64,000 nucleotides of DNA from Burkholderia humptydooensis (GTDB lineage Bacteria; Pseudomonadota; Gammaproteobacteria; Burkholderiales; Burkholderiaceae), in contig NZ_CP013382.1 of NCBI RefSeq assembly GCF_001513745.1, forward strand, positions 372,001 to 436,000, written 5' to 3'. A model generated the notes under the pieces. That model searched no databases. It saw only the letters and a list, made by a program, of their open reading frames with translations, and was not told where the DNA came from. The stretch's first letter is position 1. Each line of letters begins with the position of its first letter. Below are positions 1-8,042 of this stretch, piece by piece. The position numbers and the translations under genes were made by a program.

Positions 1-585
1 GCCGAAGCGCTCGCGAAGCGGATCGGCGGCAAGGGCAGCGTCGTGATCATCCAGGGGCCGATCGGCCAGTCCGCGCAGATCGATCGCGAGAAGGGCGAGA
101 TGGAGGTGCTCGCGAAATATCCGGGCATCAAGGTGATCGAGAAGAAGACCGCGAACTGGTCGCGCGCGGAAGCGATGAACCTGATGGAAGACTGGCTCAA
201 CGCGCATCCGAAGCAGATCAATGGCGTGATCGCGCAGAACGACGACATGGCGCTCGGCGCGCTGCAGGCGATCAAGAATCGCGGGCTCACGCCGAAGGAC
301 ATCCCGATCACGTCGATCGACGGGATGCCCGACGCGATCCAGGCCGCGAAGCGCGGCGAGATCACGACGTTCCTGCAGGACGCGCAGGCGCAGTCGCAAG
401 GCGCGCTCGATCTGGTGCTGCGGCAGCTCGTCGGCGCGAGCTACAAGCCGCAGTCGGTGATCTGGCAGCGCTACGCGAAGGATCTGAAGTGGGACGGCGG
501 CACCGCGAAGCGCTACATCCTGCCGTGGGTGCCCGTCACGCCGGCGAACGCCGATCAGTTGTACAAGCAGGTCACGGGCGGTTGA
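1..585 (+). CDS. Sugar/polyol ABC transporter substrate-binding protein, 3' part
   Basis: The reading frame is open from the first base, so the gene starts upstream of the window and only the last 194 codons are seen. The visible part is the C-terminal lobe of a type I periplasmic sugar-binding protein of the RbsB family: a VVIIQGPIG strand, the hinge segment INGVIAQNDDMALGALQAI and the segment ITSIDGMPDAI. Such proteins capture a sugar or polyol in the periplasm and hand it to an ABC permease. The gene ends 11 bp before an SDR dehydrogenase and leads a run of polyol genes, so the ligand is probably the polyol those enzymes oxidise; that is inference. The permease and ATPase genes would lie upstream, outside the window. 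Confidence 0.9.
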   Translation, partial: AEALAKRIGGKGSVVIIQGPIGQSAQIDREKGEMEVLAKYPGIKVIEKKTANWSRAEAMNLMEDWLNAHPKQINGVIAQNDDMALGALQAIKNRGLTPKDIPITSIDGMPDAIQAAKRGEITTFLQDAQAQSQGALDLVLRQLVGASYKPQSVIWQRYAKDLKWDGGTAKRYILPWVPVTPANADQLYKQVTGG

Positions 586-596
586 GGGCGGCGGCC

Positions 597-1367
597 ATGA
601 CGAATCTCTGGGACAGGGCGTTCGATCTGACGGGGCGCGTCGCGCTCGTGACGGGCGGCGCGGCGGGCATCGGCCACGCGTGCGCGCAATTGCTCGCGCA
701 GCGCGGCGCGAGCGTCGCGCTCGTCGATCGGCATCCCGAGACGATGCGGATCGCGGCGACGCTCGAAGGCGGCGCCGCGCGCCATAGCGGCATGTCGCTC
801 GACTTGCGCGATTGCTCGGCCGCGCAGGCGGCGGTCGAGCTCGTCGCGTCGCGCTTCGGCGGCGTCGATATGCTCGTCAACAGCGCAGGCGTCGCGCTGC
901 TCGACAAGGCGCTCGACGTCGGCGAGGCCGCGTGGGACGCGACGATGGCGATCAACGTGAAGGCGTCGTTCTTCGTCGCGCAGGCGGTCGCGCGGCAGAT
1001 GATCGCGGGCGGCCGCGGCGGGCGGATCGTCAATCTCGCGTCGCAGGCGAGCGTCGTCGGCCTCGACCGGCATGCCGCGTATTGCGCGAGCAAGGCCGCG
1101 ATCGTCGGGATGACGAAGGTGCTCGCGCTCGAATGGGCGCCGCACGGGATCACCGTGAACGCGGTGTCGCCGACGATCGTCGAGACCGAGCTCGGCAAGC
1201 AGGCGTGGGCGGGCGAAGCCGGCGAGCGCGCGAAGCGCGAGATCCCGGCTGGCCGCTTCGCGCAGCCGGGCGAGATCGCCGCGCTCGTGCTCTATCTGCT
1301 GAGCGACGCGGCCGCGATGATGACGGGCGAGAACGTCGTCATCGACGGCGGCTACACGGTGCGCTGA
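597..1367 (+). CDS. SDR-family polyol dehydrogenase (GolD/DthD-like)
   Basis: A complete 256-residue classical short-chain dehydrogenase. The nucleotide motif TGGAAGIG lies at residues 19-26, NSAG near 95-98, and the catalytic set is Asn120, Ser149, Tyr162 and Lys166 (YCASK). The start is the ATG 11 bp after the binding-protein stop. Enzymes of this type oxidise a hydroxyl of a sugar alcohol with NAD(P). Known relatives in similar operons include D-threitol dehydrogenase DthD and galactitol dehydrogenase GolD. With a zinc alcohol dehydrogenase and a DhaK/DhaL kinase directly downstream, D-threitol or a related C4 polyol is the most economical substrate, but a C5 or C6 polyol cannot be excluded from sequence alone. 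Confidence 0.85.
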   Translation: MTNLWDRAFDLTGRVALVTGGAAGIGHACAQLLAQRGASVALVDRHPETMRIAATLEGGAARHSGMSLDLRDCSAAQAAVELVASRFGGVDMLVNSAGVALLDKALDVGEAAWDATMAINVKASFFVAQAVARQMIAGGRGGRIVNLASQASVVGLDRHAAYCASKAAIVGMTKVLALEWAPHGITVNAVSPTIVETELGKQAWAGEAGERAKREIPAGRFAQPGEIAALVLYLLSDAAAMMTGENVVIDGGYTVR

Positions 1368-1445
1368 AGCGGCGGCGGGCCGCGCGGCGGCCGCCGTCAT
1401 TGCCGGAACTCCGGAACCGATCGACCAATACTCAGGAGACGTTGG

Positions 1446-2582
1446 ATGTCACAGATAGCCGAAGCGCCGCCGCAACGCGCGGCCGAGCGCAGCGATGCGC
1501 CCGCGCTGCCCGCCACGATGCGCGCCGTGGTCTGCCACGGCCCGCAGGACTACCGCCTCGAACAGGTGCCGGTGCCGAAGCCGGGGCCGGACGAGATCCT
1601 GACCGAAGTGGAGCGCGTCGGCATCTGCATGGGCGACATCAAGACGTTCCGCGGCGCGCCGTCGTTCTGGGGCGACGCGGTGCAGCCGCGCTACGTGAAG
1701 CCGCCGATGATTCCCGGCCACGAGTTCGTGTGCCGCGTCGTCGCGCTCGGGCCGCGCGCCGAGCGGCGCGGCGTGAAGGTGGGCGAGCGCGTGATCTCCG
1801 AGCAGATCGTGCCGTGCTGGGGCTGCCGCTTCTGCGGGCACGGCCAGTACTGGATGTGCCAGAAGCACGATCTGTACGGATTCCAGAACAACGTGCACGG
1901 CGCGATGGCCGAGTACATGATCTTCACGAAGGAGGCGATCGTGCACCGCGTGCCCGATTCGATCCCGACCGACGAGGCGATCCTGATCGAGCCGCTGTCG
2001 TGCTCGCTGCATGCGGCCGATCGCGCGGACGTCGGCTTCGACGACGTGGTCGTCGTCGCGGGCGCGGGCACGCTCGGGCTCGGCATCATCGGCGCGGTGC
2101 GGCTGCGCCATCCGAAGAAGCTGATCGTGCTCGACATGAAGCCGGAGCGCGCAGCGCTCGCGCTCAGGATGGGCGCGGACGAAGTATGGAATCCGGGCGA
2201 GGAGAACGTGATCGAGAAGATCCGCGCGATCACCGAAGGCTACGGCTGCGACATCTACATCGAGGCGACCGGCCACCATCGCGCGGTCGGCCAGGGGCTC
2301 GCGATGCTGCGCAAGCTCGGCCGCTTCGTCGAGTTCAGCGTGTTCAACGACGACGCGAGCGTCGACTGGTCGATCATCGGCGACCGCAAGGAGCTCGACG
2401 TGCTCGGCTCGCATCTCGGCCCGTACATGTATCCGCGCGCGATCGAGTTCATCGCGTCGCGCAAGATCGACGTGCGCGGCATCGTCACGCACACGTTTCC
2501 GCTGTCGCGCTTCGCGGAGGCGTTCGCGGTGATGGAGCGCGGCGAGCAATCGTTGAAGGTCGTCCTGGATCCGCGAGGTTAA
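1446..2582 (+). CDS. Zinc-dependent alcohol dehydrogenase (erythritol/L-threitol dehydrogenase-like)
   Basis: 378 residues, the usual length for medium-chain zinc dehydrogenases. The catalytic zinc ligands fit Cys61 (GICMGD) and His92/Glu93 (PGHE). The structural zinc site is Cys124, Cys127, Cys130 and Cys138 (CWGCRFC followed by C). The Rossmann motif GAGTLGLG follows near residue 206. An AGGAGA ribosome binding site precedes the ATG. The reaction is NAD-linked oxidation of a secondary alcohol in a polyol. The best functional parallel is EltD, which turns erythritol or L-threitol into erythrulose; the kinase genes 4 bp downstream would then phosphorylate that ketose. The family and metal sites are read from the sequence; the substrate is inferred from context. 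Confidence 0.85.
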   Translation: MSQIAEAPPQRAAERSDAPALPATMRAVVCHGPQDYRLEQVPVPKPGPDEILTEVERVGICMGDIKTFRGAPSFWGDAVQPRYVKPPMIPGHEFVCRVVALGPRAERRGVKVGERVISEQIVPCWGCRFCGHGQYWMCQKHDLYGFQNNVHGAMAEYMIFTKEAIVHRVPDSIPTDEAILIEPLSCSLHAADRADVGFDDVVVVAGAGTLGLGIIGAVRLRHPKKLIVLDMKPERAALALRMGADEVWNPGEENVIEKIRAITEGYGCDIYIEATGHHRAVGQGLAMLRKLGRFVEFSVFNDDASVDWSIIGDRKELDVLGSHLGPYMYPRAIEFIASRKIDVRGIVTHTFPLSRFAEAFAVMERGEQSLKVVLDPRG

Positions 2583-2586
2583 TTGC

Positions 2587-3591
2587 ATGAATCGTGTCAT
2601 CAATCATCCCGACTACGTCGTCGAGGACATGCTGCGCGGGATCGTCGCCGCGCATCCGGCGCTCTCGCTCGACGCCGACAACCCGCGCGTGATCGGCGTC
2701 GCGACGCCGGCGCCGGGCAAGGTCGGCGTCGTCACGGGCGGCGGCTCGGGGCACGAGCCCGCGTTTCTCGGCTACGCGGGGCCGGGGCTCGTCGATGCGG
2801 TGGCGGTCGGCGAGATCTTCTCGTCGCCGACCGCGAAGAGCTTTCTCGACGCGTTCCGGCGCGCCGATCGCGGCGCGGGCGTCGCATGCCTGTACGGCAA
2901 CTACGCGGGCGACAACATGAACGTGAAGATGGCGGTCAGGATGGCGGCCGCGCAGGGCATCGACGTGAAGACCGTCGTCGCGAACGACGACGTCGCGTCG
3001 GCGCCGCGCGACGAGCGCGCGAAGCGGCGCGGCGTCGCGGGCGAGATCCTGATGTGGAAGGCGGGCGGCGCGAGGGCGGCGGCGGGCGGCGATCTCGACG
3101 CCGTGGTCGCGAGCGCGAAGAAGGCGATCGACAACACGCGCTCGGTCGGCATCGGCCTGTCCGCGTGCACGATTCCGGCGAACGGCAAGGCGAACTTCCA
3201 CATCGCCGACGGCGAGATGGAAGTCGGCATCGGTCATCACGGCGAGCACGGCGTGCGCGTGATGCGCACGGTGAGCGCGAAGGACATGGCCGCGATGATG
3301 CTAGACATCGTGCTGCCGGATTTCCCGCTCGAACGCGGCGAGGAGGTGGCGGTGCTCGTGTCGGGGCTCGGCGCGACGCCGCTGATGGAGCAATACATTC
3401 TGTACGCCGAAGTAGCGGAACGGCTCGCGGCGGCGGGGCTGAAGATCGGTTTTCGCCTCGTCGGCAATCTGTTCACGTCGCTCGAGATGATGGGCGTCAC
3501 GCTGACGATCACCCGGCTCGACGACGAGCTGAAGCAACTGTTCGCCGCGCCGTGCAGCAGCATCGGCCTCACCGTGGGAGAACGCGCATGA
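2587..3591 (+). CDS. dhaK: Dihydroxyacetone/erythrulose kinase substrate-binding subunit DhaK
   Basis: 334 residues with the DhaK fold signature GGGSGHEP (residues 51-58). His218, in the segment GIGHHGEHG, lies at the position of the E. coli histidine that binds the ketose covalently as a hemiaminal. Family members usually read GIHGEPG here, so the extra His217 and the missing proline mark a divergent ketose site. The subunit presents a short ketose to the nucleotide subunit DhaL, whose ATG overlaps this stop codon by 4 bp (ATGA). No DhaM phosphotransfer subunit follows, which favours direct ATP use. With two polyol dehydrogenases upstream, erythrulose is a likelier substrate than dihydroxyacetone. 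Confidence 0.88.
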   Translation: MNRVINHPDYVVEDMLRGIVAAHPALSLDADNPRVIGVATPAPGKVGVVTGGGSGHEPAFLGYAGPGLVDAVAVGEIFSSPTAKSFLDAFRRADRGAGVACLYGNYAGDNMNVKMAVRMAAAQGIDVKTVVANDDVASAPRDERAKRRGVAGEILMWKAGGARAAAGGDLDAVVASAKKAIDNTRSVGIGLSACTIPANGKANFHIADGEMEVGIGHHGEHGVRVMRTVSAKDMAAMMLDIVLPDFPLERGEEVAVLVSGLGATPLMEQYILYAEVAERLAAAGLKIGFRLVGNLFTSLEMMGVTLTITRLDDELKQLFAAPCSSIGLTVGERA

Positions 3592-4247
3592 ATACCGCCA
3601 CCGTTCAGCGCCTGCCGCTCGCCGGCGCGGGCTTCGTCGTGCGCGAACTCGTCGACGTGATCCAGCGCAATCGCGATCACCTGTCCGAAATCGATGCGGC
3701 GATCGGCGACGGCGATCACGGCATCAACATGAGCAAGGGCTTCGGCCAGTGTGGCGCGCGGCTCGACGCGCGCGGCGCGACGAGCCTGCCGGATGCGCTC
3801 GACGTGTTGTCGACGTCGCTGATGGACGGGATCGGCGGATCGATGGGGCCGCTTTACGGCAGCTTCTTCCTGGATTTCGCCGCGGCGCTCAAGGGGCGCG
3901 ACACGCTCGACGCGGCGCTGTTCGGGCAAGCGTTGTCCGCGGGGTTGGCCGGCGTGCAGGCGATCAGCGATGCGAAGGTCGGCGACAAGACGCTGATCGA
4001 CACGCTCGCGCCCGCAAATGCCGCGTTTCATGAGGCGCTGCGCGCGGGCGACGATTTCCGGCACGCGCTCGCCGCGATGAGCGCGGCCGCCGAGCGCGGC
4101 AAGGAATCGACGCGCTGGCTGCAGGCGAGGATCGGGCGCGCGTCGAGGCTCGGCGAGCGGTCGGTCGGCACGCTCGATGCGGGTGCGGCGTCGTGCTGCC
4201 TGATTCTGTGCAGCATCGCGAGCTCGATCGGCGCGCGGTTGAACTGA
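3588..4247 (+). CDS. dhaL: Dihydroxyacetone/erythrulose kinase nucleotide-binding subunit DhaL
   Basis: 219 residues, the normal length for DhaL. The magnesium-nucleotide motif IGDGDHG lies at residues 39-45, with a GGSMGPLYGS loop further on. The gene is translationally coupled to dhaK by an ATGA overlap. DhaL holds the nucleotide that phosphorylates the ketose bound on DhaK. It is the last gene of the polyol operon; downstream lies only a broken acetyltransferase on the other strand. Being a separate chain rather than fused to DhaK is the usual bacterial arrangement. Confidence 0.88.
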   Translation: MNTATVQRLPLAGAGFVVRELVDVIQRNRDHLSEIDAAIGDGDHGINMSKGFGQCGARLDARGATSLPDALDVLSTSLMDGIGGSMGPLYGSFFLDFAAALKGRDTLDAALFGQALSAGLAGVQAISDAKVGDKTLIDTLAPANAAFHEALRAGDDFRHALAAMSAAAERGKESTRWLQARIGRASRLGERSVGTLDAGAASCCLILCSIASSIGARLN

Positions 4248-4266
4248 AATCGGGCAGGCCGCTGCG

Positions 4267-4440
4267 TCAGCGCGCGAGCGTCTTGCGGAAGAACACGATC
4301 CGCTCGGTCTCGCCGAAGCCGAGTGCGCGGTGCAGCGCATGCGACGCGGCGTTCTCGGGCGGCCGGCTCGACGAACACGCGTGCGAGGGCGCGTCGCGCT
4401 GCTGCGCGATGTCGCGCGCCTGCGCGGCGCGAATCGTGAA
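4267..4440 (-). pseudogene. GNAT acetyltransferase relic with its middle deleted
   Basis: Reading the minus strand from about 4440, a typical GNAT N-terminus (FTIRAAQARDI) passes within some 12 codons into a typical GNAT C-terminus (PPENAASHALHRALGF, then ETERIVFFRKTLAR and a stop at 4267). About 100 residues of acetyl-CoA-binding core are absent and there is no start codon in place. The frame remains open across the join. This reads as an internal deletion in an old acetyltransferase gene. I cannot name its substrate. Confidence 0.7.
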
Positions 4441-4457
4441 AGAGGGCGGGGGGTGCG

Positions 4458-4841
4458 TCAAGCTGCCGCGGTTGCCGTGCGTGCGGCGTTCACCGCGTGC
4501 GCGACGCGCTCGACGAAATCGCGGTCGACGCTCATGAGCGCCTCGTGCTTGCCGCCCGGCATGTCGACGATCAGCCGGTGCGTGACGTCCTGCGTCATCC
4601 ATGCAAGATAGCCGACGACAACGAGCATCACGCCCGCGACGAGCAGCGCGCCCGAACCGAACGTGCCGCCCGCGGCCGCGGCGGCGGCGCCGGTCAGCGA
4701 GATCGCGCACGGCACGATCTTGTTCTTCCTGACGGTGCGAACCTCGACGCCGCGGATCTCGCGCAGCGCGAAAATTTGCCCTGCGGCGGACAGGCTGTTG
4801 CGCGTGACCGTGACGCCGCGTTCGTTGAAGGCGTTTTCCAT
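4458..4841 (-). CDS. DUF6232-type small membrane protein
   Basis: 127 residues from the ATG at 4841. The N-terminal half (GVTVTRNSLSAAGQIFALREI, then GVEVRTVRK) is the beta-rich pattern of DUF6232 proteins. Two hydrophobic stretches follow: one small-residue-rich, then GALLVAGVMLVVVGYLAW. The C-terminal segment is soluble. Function is unknown; members of this family are small inner-membrane proteins. The gene stands alone, between the GNAT relic and another small gene on the same strand 268 bp upstream. Confidence 0.7.
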   Translation of the reverse strand: MENAFNERGVTVTRNSLSAAGQIFALREIRGVEVRTVRKNKIVPCAISLTGAAAAAAGGTFGSGALLVAGVMLVVVGYLAWMTQDVTHRLIVDMPGGKHEALMSVDRDFVERVAHAVNAARTATAAA

Positions 4842-5109
4842 CAAAAAGGGTGTGAATCGAAAACGCGCAGCGTAGCAGATTTGACCGACGTATGAACGGG
4901 ACCCGGCGACGCACGGATCGAGACCGAAGACGAACGGCGCGGCAGGCGGCCGGGAAATAAACGGTAATAAAGCGAAAAAAGCGACAGCAACGATCGTCGG
5001 CCGGCTCTTCGCGCGATCGGGCCGAATCGCGTCTTGCCGCATCGCGCGGCATCGCGCGTCGTTGTGGTACGGCTTGCGCGCCGCGGGCGCGGCGAACGCC
5101 TGCGCGCGG

Positions 5110-5370
5110 TCAGTACAGCGCGGTGCCGCCTTCGTACAGGCGGCCGGGCACGTGCGACGCGACCGCCTCGGCGATTTCCGCCTCGGTGCTCTCGGCCGGC
5201 ACGATGCGCCGACGCGCGGGCGCATCGAGGTGCATCGTCCATTCGACGAGCCGGTATGGGCGCCCCCACGGGCGCTGCATCGCGATCGACACGCGGCAGC
5301 TTTGCACCGGGAACGCGTGCTCGTGCGTGAGTAACGTGCGCAGGCTGCTGAAAACGGTATCTTCGACCAT
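5110..5370 (-). CDS. Conserved hypothetical protein, 86 aa
   Basis: The ATG at 5370 has a strong ribosome binding site (GGAGGAAACG) directly upstream, which favours this start over longer in-frame options. The 86-residue product is soluble, with no signal peptide or membrane segment; it contains HEHAFPVQSCRVSIAMQRPWG and ends GRLYEGGTALY. I do not recognise a family. The leader upstream contains a small GC hairpin next to an A-run around 5424-5450. Function is unknown. Confidence 0.6.
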   Translation of the reverse strand: MVEDTVFSSLRTLLTHEHAFPVQSCRVSIAMQRPWGRPYRLVEWTMHLDAPARRRIVPAESTEAEIAEAVASHVPGRLYEGGTALY

Positions 5371-5509
5371 CGTTTCCTCCGATCCTGTCTTGCGTTGGAC
5401 GGTCTTCGCCGCCGCAATCCGGATAAAAAAAAGCCGCCGATGCTCAGGCGGCCAACAGGGGGGTGTGAGCATCCTCTCAACCCAGAATTAAGCGAAACTT
5501 AAAAGCGGC

Positions 5510-5544
5510 AAAAAAAACGCCCCGCGCGAGGCGGGGCGTTTTTG
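5510..5544. terminator. Bidirectional rho-independent terminator after the porin gene
   Basis: The stem CGCCCCGC/GCGGGGCG (5518-5525 and 5531-5538, loop GCGAG) has seven A on its left and a T-run on its right. It can stop transcription from either strand, and it lies 32 bp past the porin stop codon. Confidence 0.9.
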
Positions 5545-5576
5545 CCGTAGTGTGCCGCGAGTTGTCGAGCAAATGC

Positions 5577-6725
5577 TCAGAACTTGTGGCGGATACCGAC
5601 GCGTGCGGCGAACTGGTTCTTCGAACCCGTGCCCGACGTGTTGAAGTAGCTCGTGCTCGAGCCGATCTGCGCTTGCAGGTTGTTGCCCGACGCTTCCTGG
5701 TAGATCGCGAGCAGGTACACGTCCGTGCGCTTGCTGAGCGCGTAGTCGAGCGCGCCGTTGACCTGGTTCCAGTGGCCCGAGTTCGCACCCGACACGCGCG
5801 AGTACGTGTAGCCGACGCCGGCCGACAGCGCCGGCGTGAACGCGTACTTGCCGCCCGCTTCGTACGCGTTGTACGTCGTGCTGCCGCCCGTGACCGGCTC
5901 GAGGCGCGTGTTCGTCCACAGCGCCCAGAGGGTTGCCGGGCCCCAGATGTAGCGGCCGCCGACGCCGAAGCTGCGCAGGTCGCGCACGTTGCTGATCGTC
6001 AGGTTCGCGATGTTGGTCGTGAACGCAGGCGTCGCCTGGCCCGGATAGCGGATGTCGGTGTACGCGGCGCCCAGGCCGATCGGGCCGTTCGCGTAGTTCA
6101 GGCCGAAGCTGTATGCGCGCGACGAGCCGGGCGTCGTCGTCGTGCCGTTCGTCGTCGCCGGCGCGCCCGCGAACGACGTCGAGTTCGAGAAGCCGTACAA
6201 CGCGCCGAACGTGAAGCCCGCGTAGTTCGCGCTCTGGAACTTCACCGCATTGTTGATGCGGCTCGACGTCAACTGGTCGATGTCGTTCACGTGGTACGCG
6301 TAGTTGCCCGCGACCGTATTGCCGCCCGTCGAGTAGTTCGAGCCGAGGATGTCGGTCGTGAACGAGTACTGGCGGCCGAATGTCAGCGTGCCGGCGTCCT
6401 TGTGCGACAGGCCGACATAGGCCTGGCGGCCGAAGATCGCGCCGCCCTGGCCGATCGTGCCGTTGCCGCTGTTGAAGCCGTTTTCGAGCACGAAGATCGC
6501 CTTCAGGCCGCCGCCGAGGTCTTCGGCGCCGCGCAGGCCCCAACGGCTGCCCTGGGCGATGCCGTCGTCGTACTTGAAGAGCTTGCTGCTGCCGCCTGCG
6601 CTCTTGCTGTGGTTCACGTAGCTGACGCCGGCGTCGATGAGGCCGTACAGCGTCACGCTGCTTTGTGCGTGTGCCGCGCTCGCGGTTGCGGCGAGGATAG
6701 CGGTGGTCAACAGTTTCTTGTTCAA
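5577..6725 (-). CDS. General (OpcP/Omp38-type) outer-membrane porin
   Basis: 382 residues from a TTG start at 6725, with GGAG seven bases upstream; no ATG fits as well. A signal peptide (NKKLLTTAILAATASAAHA) is cleaved before QSSVTLYGLIDAG, the typical first strand of Burkholderia/Neisseria-type 16-strand trimeric porins. The sequence is rich in alternating aromatic/glycine strands (LYGFSNS, RVGIRHKF) and ends in the C-terminal phenylalanine needed for outer-membrane assembly. It lets small hydrophilic solutes diffuse into the periplasm. It is monocistronic, with a strong terminator downstream and a palindrome about 105 bp upstream. Confidence 0.92.
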   Translation of the reverse strand: MNKKLLTTAILAATASAAHAQSSVTLYGLIDAGVSYVNHSKSAGGSSKLFKYDDGIAQGSRWGLRGAEDLGGGLKAIFVLENGFNSGNGTIGQGGAIFGRQAYVGLSHKDAGTLTFGRQYSFTTDILGSNYSTGGNTVAGNYAYHVNDIDQLTSSRINNAVKFQSANYAGFTFGALYGFSNSTSFAGAPATTNGTTTTPGSSRAYSFGLNYANGPIGLGAAYTDIRYPGQATPAFTTNIANLTISNVRDLRSFGVGGRYIWGPATLWALWTNTRLEPVTGGSTTYNAYEAGGKYAFTPALSAGVGYTYSRVSGANSGHWNQVNGALDYALSKRTDVYLLAIYQEASGNNLQAQIGSSTSYFNTSGTGSKNQFAARVGIRHKF

Positions 6726-7028
6726 GGCAAATCTCCGAGCAGTAAGAATGTTTGCGGTTCCGCGGCGCTCTTTAAGGCGTTTGGAAGGGGAACGGAAGCG
6801 CACTGTATCGACGGGGCGCTTAATGAATATGACAATTGCTGTCATGTTCACAGTGTGTCGCGCCCACGCCACACGTGATGATGGCGACTTGCGCCGGCCG
6901 CGTTATGCCGATTTCGCTGGTTGATTGACCGGGCGCAGGAATATATGTATGAAAATTGCTTGGTTTGTCCGTTCGGCGCCACATGCGACGATGCGCGCTT
7001 TCCACATGACGGGATGCGAGGACAAGCG
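6726..7028. other. Divergent intergenic region, porin and MetQ-like gene
   Basis: 303 bp between two divergent genes, with lower GC than the flanking genes. It holds the TGACA/TGTCA palindrome listed separately. No further gene is evident; promoters for both genes must lie here, but I could not fix -35/-10 boxes with confidence. Confidence 0.5.
6830..6844. promoter_or_regulatory. Palindrome TGACA-N5-TGTCA upstream of the porin gene
   Basis: TGACA (6830-6834) and TGTCA (6840-6844) flank ATTGC, about 105 bp upstream of the porin start in a divergent intergenic region. It has the form of an operator; the regulator is unknown. Confidence 0.35.
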
Positions 7029-7838
7029 ATGCAACGATTTGCTTCGATCATCCGCCGGGCGGCCGGCGGCGCAGTGCTGGCGATCGCCGCGACGCTCGCG
7101 CATGCGGGCGGCCCGGCGCTGAAGATCGGCACGATGAGCGGCCCCGACGCGCAGATCTGGGCGGAAGTCACGAAGGTCGCCGCGCGCGACGGGCTCGCGA
7201 TCAAGGTGATCGAATTCAACGATTACGTGCAGCCGAACGCGGCGCTCGACGCGGGCGACCTCGACGCGAACGGCTTCCAGCACCAGCCGTTCCTCGACAG
7301 CCAGATCAGGCAGCGCGGCTACCGGATCGTGAACGTCGGGCTGACGTACACGTCGCCGATGGGGTTCTATTCGAAGAAGCTCAAGTCGCTGAAGGATCTG
7401 CCCGTCGGCGCGAAAGTCGGGATCCAGAACGATCCGTCGAACGGCAACCGCGCGCTCCTGCTGCTGCAGAAGTACGGCATCGTCAAGCTGAAGCCGGGCG
7501 CCGGCGCGAACGGCGTGAACGCGACGCCGCTCGACGTCGCCGAGAATCCGAAGAAGATCAAGCTCGTCGAGCTCGACGCCGCGCAACTGCCGCGCGCGCT
7601 GCCGGACCTCGACGCGGCGTCGATCAATACCGACTACGCGGTGAAGGCGGGGTTGTCGCCGGTGAAGGACGCGATCGCGATCGAGGATCTGAAGGGCCCG
7701 TATGCGAACCTGATCGCCGTGCGCGCGCAGGACAAGGACAAGCCGTGGGTGAAGAAGCTCGTCGCCGCGTACGAATCGGACGACGTGCGCAAATTCATCG
7801 AAACGAAATTCAACGGCGCGATCATTCCGGCGTTCTGA
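7029..7838 (+). CDS. MetQ/NlpA-family ABC transporter substrate-binding protein
   Basis: 269 residues from the ATG at 7029, preceded by GAGG. The signal peptide ends THAHAGG-like (LAHAGG), with no lipobox cysteine, so the protein is probably periplasmic rather than a lipoprotein. The mature part starts LKIGTMSGPDAQIW and carries the family segments VIEFNDYVQPN, DLDANGFQHQPFLD and MGFYSKKLKSL. MetQ proteins bind methionine or related sulfur compounds. No MetN or MetI gene is adjacent, so it must use a transporter encoded elsewhere. The specific ligand is unknown. Confidence 0.85.
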   Translation: MQRFASIIRRAAGGAVLAIAATLAHAGGPALKIGTMSGPDAQIWAEVTKVAARDGLAIKVIEFNDYVQPNAALDAGDLDANGFQHQPFLDSQIRQRGYRIVNVGLTYTSPMGFYSKKLKSLKDLPVGAKVGIQNDPSNGNRALLLLQKYGIVKLKPGAGANGVNATPLDVAENPKKIKLVELDAAQLPRALPDLDAASINTDYAVKAGLSPVKDAIAIEDLKGPYANLIAVRAQDKDKPWVKKLVAAYESDDVRKFIETKFNGAIIPAF

Positions 7839-7961
7839 CGAACAGGCCGACAGGGGCGGACGGCGCGCTGCGCGCGTCCGAAGGCGCGGCGGCGCGCGCG
7901 GGTGGGCGATCGCTCACCGCGGCATCCGGCCGCGGCTTGCCGCGTGCGGCCACGATCCATC

Positions 7962-7991
7962 GCGATCCGCTGCGATCCGTTGCGATCCGCC
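7962..7991. repeat. Three imperfect 10-bp tandem repeats (GCGATCCGYY)
   Basis: Units at 7962-7971, 7972-7981 and 7982-7991 differ only in the last two bases. They lie in the spacer between two convergent genes. A variable-number locus is possible. Confidence 0.6.
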
Positions 7992-8042
7992 AGGACCCGC
8001 TGCGGATTGCCACTGCTTTGCGACGGACGCCGACCGGTCCGT

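Noticed and set aside
7029-7838. Calling the orphan MetQ-like gene metQ
   Set aside because: No MetN/MetI partner, no lipobox and no sulfur-gene context; the family is clear but methionine specificity is not.
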